A stretch of 64,000 nt of DNA from Spirogloea muscicola (lineage: Eukaryota; Streptophyta; Zygnematophyceae; Spirogloeales; Spirogloeaceae), in NCBI GenBank assembly GCA_009602725.1, contig WELB01000028.1, forward strand, positions 523,972 through 587,971. The letters are read 5' to 3'. A program made the translations under genes and the position numbers. The notes under the pieces are model-generated. The model had not been told where the DNA came from. It saw only the letters and a program-made list of their open reading frames with translations, and ran no database searches. Positions 1 to 10,773 of the stretch are shown here, piece by piece. Each line of letters starts with the position of its first letter. Positions within the stretch are counted from its first letter, which is position 1.

Positions 1-1560
1 GCGGCGGCCATGCCGGCGGCCGGACAACGCCGCCGCCGCTCGCGGAGGTGCAGTCGTGCGGCTCGGAGGAGGAACGGCGACGGCGGCTGCAGCGGCTCGT
101 CGCCGGGCTGCGCGACTCGGCCGGCCGCGAGGACCTCGTGGAGGCCTTCCGCATGGAGCTCCTGCAGCAGGTGGCCAGTGTGCACGGCTACACCAAGCTC
201 GTCCTCGGGCTCTGCGCCACCCGCCTCGCTGCGCGCAGCCTGGCTGCCGTCGCCAAGGTCGGGCTGCACCGCTCCCCAGCGCGCACCTCGTGGCCGCCCG
301 CTGGCTTCCCTGCATCACCTCCAGCCGTCTGCCATGCTGAAGTCGTGATGACGTTGAAATTGGCGTTTGCTGCCGTGGCCAGGGCCGGGGTTTTGCACTG
401 CCGGCGGACGTGCAGTGCTTCGACGCACGGCACCCTGTTCCCGTCGTGCTCCCACTGCGGGACTGCCTCGCCCGAGAGCTCGCCCTCCACTGCCACTTAG
501 CGAGGTCGGACGTTCAGACAGCCGCATCCTTCTCATGGCCGTGTGACAGTTCAGCGGCGCTGCAGCCCAGGGGCTCCACTTTCGGCCGACAGGCCTTTGC
601 CTGCCCTGCTTACCTACCAATCAGCGAACTCTACTTGCTAAGTGTGGTTGTTTATGCGGGTCAGCTTAACAGCCGGTGGTGAAGATCTGTAGATGTGCTT
701 GCCTGTGTATACGGACTTGCAGGCCCTCCATCATTCAATGCATTTTCTCCATTCTCCACAGGCTGCAGACGGCATTCGTTCCTGTGCTTGCGGCGATGGC
801 ACCGCCAAACGCCAGCATTAACAGCCTCGCCCACAACTTTGTCACGCTCCTCCAGGTTGGGCTTTCTCAGCTGTGCCACCTCTGCTGATGGGGGTGTGCC
901 TACTTCTCTTCGACAAGCCACGGATGTGTCTGCTGGCCACACGAGACGAGGTCGAGGGGGCATGTGCTGCCATCTGTCAGCGCAACTTTGCTGTCCTTAA
1001 TTTGAAGTCCTTTGCCTGATAGCTGGACCCTCGAAGACCATGAATTGATGTCGTAAACCCCAGAATCTCCAAGTACTGTTGTGCAGGAAGATAATCCATC
1101 ACGTGTGCACACGATCCTGCGCACAGTGCTAAAGCTCAAGGCGTTCCCGTGCAATCAACCGCCGGGGATGAACGCTATGAACAAGGACGGCGTTGCACCC
1201 CCGCCTACTGGCGGGCCCGATGCCAGCGACCTTTGCACATGCTCGATCTGCTCAGCACCTCTCAACGCCAAGGATTGTGCTATCGCCCAAGCAGACGACT
1301 TCACCCCGCCTGGCAGGGAGATGGACGCCTTGGAAGAGGCATTCCGCCGCAGCACCTGCCGCAGCTGCCGGCACCAGGTCCTGGGGGCCGGGGGCGGTGG
1401 CAGCGCCAAGACCTCTGGCGGTGGTATTGGCAGCCTTCTGCCCCCCACCTTGCAGGTTCGGGCACTGGCAGCGGTCTCCTCCGCTGCTGCAGATCGCCGT
1501 GAGGCCGTGAGGTCAGCTGGCTCCTCCTCTCCCTGCAACGAGTGTCGGGGCTTGGGGTAG
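1..1560 (+). CDS. CTU2: Cytoplasmic tRNA 2-thiolation protein 2, 5'-partial
   Basis: CTU2 (Ncs2/ROL5 partner) works with CTU1 to thiolate U34 of Lys, Glu and Gln tRNAs in the cytosol. Four exons fit in frame: 1-257, 383-504, 762-855 and 1087-1560. Visible CTU2 blocks are GREDLVEAFRMELLQQVA followed by GYTKLVLGLCATRLA, then VPVVLPLRDC, then SINSLAHNFVTLLQ joined to EDNPSRVHTILRT, and near the C-terminus a Cys cluster (CTCSIC, later CRSCRHQVLG) followed by GSLLPP. These match the C-terminal two thirds of plant CTU2. The N-terminal part with the SGGxxS PP-loop-like motif lies before the window. The stop is TAG at 1558-1560. The intron 505-761 contains a retroelement tail fragment. Identification comes from remembered family blocks; no search was run. 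Confidence 0.88.
600..745 (+). mobile_element. Retroelement 3'-tail fragment inside a CTU2 intron
   Basis: The stretch reads like the ends at 8245-8310, 8430-8530 and 61925-62040: a degraded CTACTTGCT..GTGGTT..stop region, then GCGGGTCAGCTTA(A/G)CAG, a GATGTGCTTGC-like segment and GGCCCTCCATC. It lies within intron 505-761 of CTU2, and the intron's 3' splice site is just downstream. It is short and diverged, so it is probably old. Confidence 0.5.
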
Positions 1561-2493
1561 TCTTAGCAGTATCAGCCTGTCCTTGGCTCTGGCACTGGCA
1601 TAGAACTGGGGGCCTGAAGCAGACTTCGTCAATGGCGGTGTCAATGGGCGCTTTGCTTGTGGTGTTGCAGGTCTCAGATCCAGGAGCATCTGCTGGACGA
1701 TGGTGGTGAAGACAGTGTTACATAATGCCGCAGATTGCTGCCAGATTGATGGCTGCCGGCAAAAGACACCCCAAGGGCGGCAGTCGGTGCATTGAAAGTG
1801 AGCTCTCCATACCCGCCTCTTTCCTTGTCCTTGTTGCAAGTGCCTAGACCTTGATTCCTGCCCTGCATATCAACCACATGTCATTGTATCTGGATGGCGT
1901 CCCTCAGTCATCTGCTGGCACTTACTCGACATCAGAGGCCGGCTTGGAGGCAGGTCGAGCTCGACCGAAGCCAATTAGCAACCTACTCGCTGCCACCATG
2001 GAGACCATCAGATTGAGGTGACAATGTGCATCGCACGCTTCTCTGAGCCAATCTGGCTGGCCTGGGTTAGACATCAAAGGCTCAGCACTGCTCAACATGC
2101 GTGCCTCCTCACTGAGTTGCCTTATTGGAGCCATCTTCCACTCTGTGCTGCCGTGCTCCCAGCGGGGCTCCACACATTGTCCACATTCGGCGCCTCTGGC
2201 TGAGTTGCGCTCGCAGGTGAGTGCAAGGCCTGGAAGGACAACTTTGCAACTCTTGGCCCCCTGTGCCAATGGCCGCGTGGATCAGACATTTGGCAGTCCG
2301 AGGGCTCAAGTGTATGGCTGCTTAAGTCCTTGCAAGGCGGCATCTTTTGCATGCTTGGGCCTGACACCTCATGCTGCCACTGCTCGGGTTCTTGTAGCAA
2401 ACTGTGCTGTCACTGCATGAGGTGCTTTTAGAGCCGCACTGGTCAGGGCCATAAGCAGAGGTGACAAATGTGACGAATGAATTTATTATCTGC
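1561..2493. other. Intergenic, convergent 3' ends of CTU2 and the BAHD gene
   Basis: I see no protein-coding block or structured repeat here. CTU2 (+) ends at 1560 and the BAHD gene (-) ends at 2494, so the stretch presumably holds both 3' untranslated regions. Confidence 0.5.
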
Positions 2494-5400
2494 TTATTTA
2501 ACTTCGCCAAGAAAGGTGGCATCCATGCGCAGAGCGCTGCTCACTGGCGAAGTCAAGGCGGCAGTGACTATACGGCCGCCGCCGCTTGAGCGCATGATGA
2601 TTGTGGTACCATCAAGAAAGCTGGGGATCCAGCCGTACAACGGGCTGACCAGGGCTGGCCTGCCATTGCCAAAATCGAGGCTGTGCATGTCAAAGCGCGC
2701 CCAGGAGGAGAGGATCAGGCCATGGCCTGGCGGCCCAGCTGTCTCCATGATTGGCGGTGGCGGTGCGTTGGGATCAAAAGTGTGCTGTGCCTTTGCGTAG
2801 GCTGCATCAACGGCCGCCACTCGGCTCCTCATCAAGCGCGCCACCTGGCCTGCTGACAGCCTGCAGCAATTTGTGCACTGAGCGAGGGTGAGGGCGCTCA
2901 TTAAGACGATTAGTTCAGCTTATGATCGACATATCTGGCACATGTTGAGTTGTTCACAGGTTGTGAGCTCTACTTAGAATTGCCACATCTGAAGGTCTGA
3001 CATACGTGTCATGCTTGGAGTGTTGAGGAAGGAGCATCGAGGGATGACGCTTAGGAATCCAGTGATGCACATGACGAGGCAGCCTTGGTTAGGGTGGGCA
3101 TGGTTGTGCTTACCTCAGGAGTGTCATGGAGGTGAGCACAATGTTGGGCCCACCCAGCACGGCGTTGCCAAAGTAAGTGGCTGGCAATGGCGGCAGCAGC
3201 CGTGGCCGCAGGTCCACTGCCCGCTTGCACATCAGCCGCCGAGCCGATTGCAGGCTGCTGGAAGGCGCTGCCCGTGCCCTCTCCACTGCCTGCCGCCATG
3301 CAGCATGCCGCGCCGCTACCCACGAGCTGGCCGGTCAGAAGGCATCCACCAGCCGCAACTGGCCAACGACAGTGGGCCAAGCCATGAGCAACTCGAGGAT
3401 GAGGGGCTATCTAGTTGCCACCGCACTTTGCCATCGCTGGGCTTGGTGCCCTTGCTGTGGCAAGCATGCTAGGGGCCAAGTATGGCGCAGAGGCTTGCTA
3501 GAAGGTGGCGCAGCTGCAGATAGTCAATAACTAAGGAACACAATCAACAGAGACCCGGGAGGGTTTGGTTGACGGGGCGCTGGAGGATGGAGGGAGAGAG
3601 GGAGAGAGGGCAGGAAGTAAGAAAGAGAGGGTGGCAAGACAAAGAGGCAAAAGGTTGGCAAGGTGCTGCGTACGAGCCAGAGGTGTGCGCTGAGGGCGTC
3701 GTCGGTCGAGACCCAATCGACCATGGCGGCCTCGGCACACAAACTTTCCAGCTCTGAGCTGTGGTGGCAGTGGTCGGCAGCGACATCTCTATTAGACACT
3801 TTCGTTGCCTGGTCACTGATGACACTGGCGTCTTCGCTGCCGCGCATGGCCTCGCTCTTCAAGCGCTTGAGCTTTTCCTCGGTGAATGTCAGCTGCACTG
3901 CAGCCGGGCATGCTGACATCCAGTGAGTGTATGCGGCAACACACTGTCACTCGAAGCCCCTGAAGCCTGCAATTGGGCTTTGGGACTTTTTGGAAAAAAA
4001 GGGTCAACGGATTGCTGCAGCAGCACAGAGTTGCGGCTCCAGGCAGCATGCTCAGGGCCGCGGCAGCGGCGGCTCACCAGCAAGGACCTTGGGCTGGGCC
4101 ACCGAGGCCGCCAGCTGGAGCACGAGCTGAGCAACCGGCCACATCCCCTTGGCCCATGCAACCAGACTCCCGGCCAGGGTGCCGGTGCGGCGACGGGAGC
4201 TCTTACGTCGCCCCTGGGCCCCCTCCGCCTCCCTCTGCCCGCCGGCCATGGCAATCTCAAAGAGAGCGCGGTCGTGCACAGGCTGGTCGGCAGGTGCGAC
4301 GACCTCGCTTCGCGCAAGCGCGCCCCAGGCGGTCGTGAGGCGTGCTATGCTGGCGGCATCGCACACGCGGTGGTCCCAAGCAAGCGCCACGACGACGCCG
4401 CCGCACTGGAACGCCGTGCACTGCACGGAGAGCAGGGGGCGCGCTCCCAAAATGCCCTGGGAGAAAAAGAGGACTCCAGCCGCCGCCGCCGCAGCCGCCG
4501 CCGCCGCCGCCGGAAGACACGAACCTGCAAAGGTCAGGCGTTGCTCGAGCAATCTCAAGCCATCTCAAGCGAACAAGGTGATGGCCAATGAGGGTGATTG
4601 GCTGTGGGGACTGGTAGCAGGGCAGGGACTAGTGAGCTCACAAAGGGCGGGAGAGGTGCGAGCAGGCCTGGCGGCAGATTGCATGGCTCAAGCCGGGGGA
4701 CGGCCTCCGCCAGCGTCGCATCTGCTACTGCCTCGACAAAGTCCACACCTGCACCATCAAAATTGCCCTGGTGTGTAGATTAGCGCCCAGCTCGAGCATG
4801 AGCGATGCAGCTTACGTCACAGACAACCCTCATCTCGATAACAAGTTCAGCAAACCTCTACACCCTGTAATGCTCAAGCTAGTATTCTTCTACGTATCTC
4901 TGTTGTAGTGGCAAACCTGCATTATTGCAGTGGATGTGCTTGCAGCCATCGATGTCCTTGAGCCGGCCTGCGAAGCGCGAGCACCGTCGCAAGCGCATCA
5001 GGTATTGCTGGTGTGTTGCATTACAGCAGGTGGGTGATGACAATCCTGCTCTGCCACCCAGCCCTGAGGTACACCGAGGCGCCACAGCTGCCAAGGGCAC
5101 TGGTGACGGCAGCGGCGGCGATGCTCGCCTGCAAACGGGTAATAGAGGGCCAGCGCTGCCGCCAGTGATGCCTGCATGCGTGCATATGCAATCAACAAGC
5201 TCAGCCAACAGTGCGGCTGCCACAAGCAGTCCTAACAGCCGCATCACAAGGCCTCATGTAAACAACAACGCCTATTGGGCGGGCAAAGGTGGACCTTGAG
5301 CGTGGCAGATACTGTCCCGGCGGCAGGGACAGTGGGAGGGCAAGCTGGCGGCTTGTACGCGTAGATGATAGGCACGTAGAAGGGCGGCATACGGAGGTCA

Positions 5401-5656
5401 TTGGGGCTGCCATGGTGGACGCAGAGCGAAAGCTTTCAGCTGCTGAGAACCCAAAGGCGGCTGCTGCCTCCAGCAGTGGCTCAAGTGGGGGTGCGAGGCG
5501 TGCAAGTGGGTGCTCGTGAGAGAGCTCACCTGAGGGGCAGCAGGTCGCCGAGGCGGTGGTCTGGCGGTAGCGGCCCCGCCGCGGCCACGGTACCCGCCCA
5601 AAGGCGGCGGATCCTCACGGCGGCGGCTGCAAAGAGTGGGGGCCTGTGACGGACAT
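2494..5656 (-). CDS. BAHD-family (HXXXD) acyltransferase
   Basis: BAHD enzymes transfer acyl groups from acyl-CoA to alcohols or amines in the cytosol (HCT-like and related enzymes). Blocks on the minus strand, in gene order: RLWAG..GPLPPDHRLGDLLPL (exon 5626-5530); MPPFYVPIIYAYKPP (near 5395-5350); SLAAALALYYPFAG ending at 5129; GRLKDIDGCKHIHCNNAG (about 4970); RPLLSVQCTAFQCGG with HRVCD, the HXXXD catalytic motif (about 4440-4350); a LTFTEEKLKRLKSEA..WVSTDDALSAHLWL block (about 3890-3680); YFGNAVLGGPNIVLTSMTLL (about 3185-3115); and a last exon with LDFGNGRP, the DFGWG structural motif with Asn for Trp, ending at TAA 2494-2496. The first ATG is not resolved; 5656 marks an ATG just before the first recognised exon, but it is not in frame without another splice. 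The intron after 5129 appears to start with GC. Substrate is unknown. Confidence 0.82.
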
Positions 5657-5873
5657 GGGGAGGAGGCGGAGGCGGGAGGCGCGTCGCCAGGGCGCCGCCC
5701 CTAGCCGCGCACCTCCTTTGCCTCGTCCCCTTCTCTTCGTCCTCTCACGCCACCCCTGCAGCAGCCCGCGCAGGTTGGCGCGCAGGCAAGCAGATGCGGC
5801 TTGTTCAAGGAGCCGGGGGAAGGAGTGGTTTGTTGGTGAAGGGGCGGAAGGGAATACCGGGGGAGGAAGGGAG

Positions 5874-5905
5874 GGGGAGAGAGAGAGAGAGAGGAGGGAG
5901 GGAGA

Positions 5906-5976
<71 letters not shown>

Positions 5977-5996
5977 AGGGAGAGGGAGAGGAGAGG
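5874..5996. repeat. (GA)n microsatellite
   Basis: An interrupted GA/GGGAGA run of about 120 bp. It directly follows the 3' end of a minus-strand retroelement tail (AGCAGCCGC... at about 6010-6000), so it may have grown from that element's 3' terminus. Long reading frames across it are low-complexity artefacts. Confidence 0.9.
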
Positions 5997-6175
5997 GGGG
6001 GGAGGTAGAGAGTGCGGCTGCTGATATCGAAAGAGCGGCTGGGAAAGCCGGCCAGATGCATACAGGTGTTCTTGACGGAGCAACAGGGTGGGGCAGACAG
6101 GGCGCGCTCTGGTACCCCCCGGGTCAGCAGTAGCACGTCAGATGAGCTGAGGGGAGGGTCGAGGGGGGAGCTGGC
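5990..6175 (-). mobile_element. LINE-like element, 3' end only (tail class I)
   Basis: Reading the minus strand, a DELLLLTRG-like end of the conserved domain is followed by a tail: CTCCGTCAAGAACACCTG, TATGCATCTGGC, a GGCTTTCCCAGCC hairpin, GCTCTTTCGATATCAGCAGCC. The same tail occurs at 43717-43814 (+), 42005-42130 (-) and 48400-48520 (-). Only the last residues of the coding region remain, as expected for a strongly 5'-truncated copy. Confidence 0.65.
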
Positions 6176-6284
6176 CCTTCAGCGGGCCCTCCAGCTGGCG
6201 TCCCATGCTACAACACCCATCCTTCCCCTCACCTTAATCCTCCTTGCAGGGCAACCCCTTTCCAGACAACAGCTTTTCCAATCA

Positions 6285-6530
6285 CGGCAATGGCTGTGAG
6301 AGGCCAGCCCAAAGGAAAGACACTTCCAGTAGAGGGCGGTGGCTGTGAGAGGCCAGCCCAGAAATAGAATTGAAATAAGTTCGAAGAGAATGGCGCGCCC
6401 TGAGAGAAGAGGGGCTAGCAAAGCCAGCCCAGGAAAGAATGGACAAAGTTCGAAGGGGACAGAGAATGAGAGAAAGCTCTGAAGCACACAGTGAATCTAG
6501 TGGCCACGAAGCACTCAGCACCTTCTGTTG
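6285..6530 (-). mobile_element. Retroelement tails (class II/III), stacked
   Basis: On the minus strand three GGGCTGGC hairpin modules lie in a row: two of the GGCCTCTCACAGCC type (about 6290-6360) and one GGGCTGGCTTTGCTAGCCCC followed by TCTTCTCTCAGGGCGCGCCATTC (about 6385-6425). The uninterrupted GGCGCGCCCTGAGAGAAGAG segment here is the reference for reconstructing the nested insertion at 43.2 kb. Confidence 0.6.
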
Positions 6531-6534
6531 AGTT

Positions 6535-6760
6535 CCGGGTCCCAGGTTCCGTCATGGCGACGTCTTTTCGCCCTCTAGCTATTCCGACCTGCACTCAGTG
6601 ACCAGAGGTTACTGAAAGCCTACTTGCTGACGTCTTAGCGATTAGTATCTTGCTTCTTGCGCCATCCGGCCCTTTCAGACCTTGTCCATCTCTTTATCGC
6701 TGGCCTCTCACAGCCACTGCTGTCAATCTGGAGGCGCTGTTGAGCAGCCGCAGGTCAGAG
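6535..6760 (+). mobile_element. LINE-like element, 3' end with class III tail
   Basis: The plus strand shows a diverged end of the domain (..GACGTCTTTTCGCC.., TCCGACCTGCACTCAGTGACC, AGAGGTTACTGA) equivalent to the 60200-60281 copy. It is followed by GACCTTGTCCATCTC and a CTGGCCTCTCACAGCC hairpin, then GTCAATCTGG, the class III tail. Confidence 0.6.
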
Positions 6761-7119
6761 AAACTAGTCTCCGGTAAGCGGAGAAAGAAATGTATAGATA
6801 CAGGAATGTACAATTGTGTGGAATACCACACGAATGGGCGGCCTGGGCTGCGGTCGTTGGAACAACTGGCGCAGGCAGCCTAAGTGGGTTGCCGGCACCA
6901 GGCTGCCTCCCTACTTCCCTTGCAATTTAATGGCTCAATCTGGCCACCCTTCATATCACGAGCAACGCGCGCCTTCTCTCCTTGCACTTCCCTTGTCTGG
7001 CTGGCCCTGCAGCCGAGGTAGAGGAAGGCTCCGCACTGCAAGCGCAACTGAGGAGCATCCGCGAGTCCGCTATCTGCTCCTTCCCCACCCTGAAATTCCT
7101 CCTCACTCCTCTCTCAGGG

Positions 7120-7375
7120 CTGAAGTGGCTCTCCCAGTGGGGGCAAGGGCTGTGAGAAGCCAGCCCAGCTCTCTCAGCGCTTGCCCAAAGAAGAAAGTGC
7201 GCGCCCATAGAGAAGAGGGGCTGGCAAAGCCAGCCCAAAAAAGAATGGACAATGTCCAAAGCCAAAGAAAGAGGAGCCGGAAAAAGGACTACACTACAGA
7301 ACACTGCAGAACACATGGACGATGCAGAGGGAAGCTCAGTACCCACGAGTGAGCAACATCAGGTCTGATGCCCAA
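7120..7375 (-). mobile_element. LINE-like element, 3' end with class II tail
   Basis: On the minus strand SDLMLLTRGY and a stop (about 7370-7345) precede TGAGCTTCCCTCTGC, GGACATTGTCCATTC and a perfect 19-nt stem-loop at 7218-7236 (GGGCTGGC, 3-nt loop, GCCAGCCC). Then comes TCTTCTCTATGGGCGCGC, followed by a second tail module with GGGCTGGCTTCTCACAGCCC and CCCCCACTGGGAGAGCCAC. This is a 5'-truncated copy beside or fused with another tail. Confidence 0.65.
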
Positions 7376-7499
7376 AACCCGGACAAAGGGGCACAGGCTA
7401 GACTTATTGCTGCAGTCGACGTTTCACGTCGCAAGTTTAAGAAGGACGCCAGAAAACAGAAACAACTCAAGGAGTTTGGCACGACTCACCTCTCTTGCA

Positions 7500-7940
7500 A
7501 CACCTGGGGCTACTGACTGGCTCAATGATGACGCCATCCACACTGCCTCAAGATCAGCCCCGATGCATATCGGACGAACCTCCAATCTGTGCCTTGGCCT
7601 GCCTTCCACTGGCTGTCCGGTGTCCGTCAGTGTTCGCGCGCGTGGAGGGCGGAGACCTCGCTACGCATATGCTGCGATGTTCCACTGGCCTGAAGTGGTG
7701 AGCGTTCACAATCTACGACAAAATGCCCCGGCGGAATTGATGCGTGACGCCGGCTACAACGCTATTGTGGAAGTGAGCAACATCATGCCCATCACCACGG
7801 ACGCTCAGGGACGCCTTCACCGTCGCACCGTAGACATTGTGGGTGTAGGACCTGGCAGAGGCTCACGAGCCTTGGTCGATGTGGTTGTGTTGGAGGCGTA
7901 CAAGAGTCCAGCATCGACCCACATTGCTGGACACTAGTGG
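7500..7940 (+). mobile_element. LINE-like element, coding fragment of the C-terminal domain
   Basis: An open frame at about 7677-7937 gives a segment with ELMRDAGYNAIVEVSNIMP, then RRTVDIVGVGPGRGSRALVD and VVVLEAY. The minus-strand copy at 47.7-48.36 kb has the same order (MYGFMREAGYHAAMEV.., RRLDVVATPRSGGPRLLLD, VVLFDAF). I take this as the N-terminal half of the conserved element domain: a D-V-V core strand pair reminiscent of PD-(D/E)XK nucleases, which is inference. The part with DHPxGD and LLTRGY is missing here. Confidence 0.55.
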
Positions 7941-8089
7941 GAAGTGCAGAGCAGAGAAAGCTGCAGCACTATTCTGACTACTCACGTAGCGATCACCTCC
8001 TACCAGCCGCAATTGACACCTTTGGCTTATGAGTCCTCCTTTTCATACCCTACTTGAGAACATCGCCAGTCTAGGTTATGCAAGTCTTG

Positions 8090-9000
8090 AGGATATGCTT
8101 CCAGCCGAAATGGGCATGCCTATTTGTCGTTTTTGCGACGTTGTGTGTCAGCCAGTTTGCCGCGAGCTCAGGCTCATGCATTGCACCAGAAAGCTGGTCG
8201 AGCTGTAGCTGAAGTCAAGTGCCGTCTGGTATTCGGGCATCAGTTAGCGACCTCTCTTTCTACGTGCTGACTCGTGGTTACTGAGCGGGTCAGCTTAGCA
8301 GCAGTGATGTACACTTAGTCAATAGAAAACAGGCGCGCGTACGCATGGTATCAAAGGCAGGCCAATACGAGCTTTACAAAGTGTAACAGGGCATTATGCT
8401 GCCGTCCGGTAACTGCCGTCCAGTATTCAGACGTTTATTCGCGACCTCTACTTGCTGACCCGTGGTTCCTGAGCTCTTCCGACGAGCAGCAGATCATCGA
8501 TGTGCTTGCTGTGTCCCACCATTCTCCTTCCCCTCTCTACTGGCTTTCACAGCCACTTTTTGACATCAGCAGTCGCGTTCTCTGGTTCTCGGGCACATCA
8601 GGCCCTCCAACAGTCGATGGCGTCTGTACAAAGAAGAACGATTCTTCTAGTAGAGGGCGATGGCTGTGATTAGCCAGCCCAGGAAAGGATGGAAAGTAAA
8701 CTTATAGAAGCTTCTCAATACAAGCTTTACCACCTTGACGCTGCGCTGTGAGCGGGCCCTCGACACGTTCTCCTCACCCTCTCCTCTATATGCCCTCTGC
8801 ATGCACCCACCAAAAAGAATACTATTAAGAGAAAGCTAGGCTAGCTTTTACAGGCGCACGCTCTCTCTAGCCTGTGGCTCTGCTAATGTAGTCATAAACA
8901 CCCTCTGCATGCACCTGGTGGGCTTTCACAGCCGCTCTCTTGAAATCAGCTTTTTCGGCCCCTTGTTTTAATATAAGCAGCCACATTCTTATCTCTCCTT
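8090..9000 (+). mobile_element. Cluster of diverged retroelement 3' ends
   Basis: Two domain ends lie in tandem (stops at about 8282 and 8471: TACGTGCTGACTCGTGGTTACTGA and CTTGCTGACCCGTGGTTCCTGA), each preceded by CATGCATTGCACCAGAAAGCTG-like coding remnants. GCGGGTCAGCTTAGCAG follows the first. Further tail modules with CTTTCACAGCC hairpins lie at about 8545-8585 and 8920-8960, and one minus-strand module at 8640-8690. The 8140-8310 part is similar over about 170 bp to 61805-61980, so this is a distinct older subfamily. Confidence 0.5.
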
Positions 9001-9243
9001 ACTCGAGCACGTCCCTCCCCTGCCGCCCCTTGCTGCGGTGGCCACTGCAGGCCCACCGCCGTTTCAGCCATGGCGACTGAAAGCCTCCCTGCGACACTTC
9101 CAGGTCAGTCCCGCCCCCCGCCAAGGAGCCCTGCTGGACAACTCTTCCTGCAGTGATGGCAGGTGCCGCCGTAGCCGCGAGCTGGGGAGCGTCTCCTCGT
9201 TGCACTGCGGCGTTGCATAGGGCGAGCACGCTGAAAGAGGGCG

Positions 9244-10773
9244 ATGGCGAGTGTGCTGCGGCGTGGCGGCGCAGGCAAGCGCACGAGAGTCGAGGCTGCC
9301 GGTGTCCAGAGCGGAGCATCCGACGACGGTGGAGTTGGCGACCGCGGTGATGAGGGGGAGCTCTCGTCGCAGTTCCGAGTCTACGCCGGCCAGTTGGACG
9401 CCATCGTCAGACCCTACTCTGAATCCTAAGCTCAGAGACGAAAACTTCAATCTATTTTCCATCTTGAAGACTGTAACCCCTACCCGCCCTCTTCTCTGGG
9501 CCTGCCGCTCGCTGCTGCTGCTGCGGCCGCCCTGGACGTCGTTGCAGCTTGGCCCACCAGTTCCCTGATGGCGTCAGCGTGGCAGGCGTGCCCATGGCGG
9601 CATAGAACGAGCGCCGTGAGCTCCTCGTCAAGGCGAGCCGCGACGTCACCATACACAGCAAGAAGGTCATCTTTGCAATCCACCGGTGTGTACCGCCACC
9701 TCTTCTGCTGCCGCCAAGGCTGGTCCGACAGCACCCTCACTTCATCATCCACTCAATACACACTCGCAACCTGCGCCGCAGGATGTCAGCGGGCACGCGG
9801 GCGGCGGTGCTGGAGTCGGCGTCTGCCGAATTGGGCACCGTGCGTGGCCGCCACGTGGCGCGTATCGCCGCGGAGCTCCGCGCAGAGGACTACTGGCGGC
9901 TGCGCGGCGCTTTCTCACCGGGGGCAAGCACACTCAAACCCAGCCACAGCCGCTGTGTACTTCATTTGCCATCTGGCTGCCTCCCCAGCTCGTGGGGCAC
10001 AATTGCTGACGCCTGCAACGGTCGCACAGATGCAGGAGTATATTGAGGCCGCAACTCTGTTGGAGTACTGCCGAAAGGGGCGGCTGCTGACGCCTGCAGA
10101 GCTGGACAGCGGTCTGGCGGAGCTGGCGGATGCAGACGGCTGCCCATTCCGCTCCAGCTTGGCAGACTACCTCCTCGGCGTGAGGGCCGGCGCTGCAAAT
10201 CGGAAGCGCACCCACCCAAAGACCAAGCCATGGCGCCAGCTCGCCGCTGGTTTGGAGCAGGGATATAATACGACTGATCTGCGTGTGGCTTGGTTGCCTG
10301 GCTACCCAGGTTGCTGATCTCACTGGCGAGCTCATGCGCCTGGCTATCGGCAGCGTTGCTGGCGCTGGGAGCGTCGGCTCCGCAGGCAATGAGGCGGCAG
10401 AATCATGCAGTTTCGTTCGCGCGGTGCATAGTGGTTTCAGCCAGCTACCGAAGGCTGGCGAGCTGGCCCGCGAGCTGCCGCGCAAGCTCGAGGTCATGCT
10501 GCAGAGTCTTGGGAAGATTGAAAACGGTAAAATAATTGCTGCTGCCAGTGTGCCTCCGCCGTGCCGCGCTGTTGCTGGCATTATTGGATGTCATGGTGGG
10601 CAGCAAGAGATCAGCTGACCATCAGGGACACTGGCTCGTCGTGGCGGCTGGCTGCTGCGTGTGCAGCGAGCTACGCAGTGCACGTGCGTGGATGCGAGTA
10701 CCCGGCCGACATGCTGGCTGCCCAACTCCTAGGTGGCGGCGGTGGTGATGGCGACATGCTGGAGATGTTGTGA
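9244..10773 (+). CDS. TSNAX: Translin-associated factor X (TRAX), C3PO catalytic subunit
   Basis: TRAX pairs with translin to form the C3PO endoribonuclease, which removes passenger strands in RNA silencing and processes pre-tRNA fragments in other eukaryotes. Six exons (9244-9405, 9606-9685, 9782-9923, 10030-10179, 10310-10526, 10667-10773) add up to exactly 286 codons, giving 285 residues; human TRAX has 290. Hallmarks are NERRELLVKASRDVTIHSKK, DYWRLRGAFSPG, QEYIEAATLLEYCRKGRLL, DYLLGVADLTGELMRLAIGS and SYAVHVRGCEY. The acidic residues that form the metal site in known TRAX are kept as E131 and E134 (QEYIEA) and D181 and E185 (DLTGE), so the protein looks catalytically competent. Intron 3 starts with GC (9924-9925) and ends in AG. 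The start is the first in-frame ATG before SSQFRVYAGQLDAI. Candidate TGTAA polyadenylation signals lie near 10872 and 10941. Confidence 0.95.

Noticed and set aside
5615-6136. Open frames encoding long Ser-Leu or Arg-Glu runs
   Set aside because: They are translations of the (GA)n microsatellite and have no gene support.
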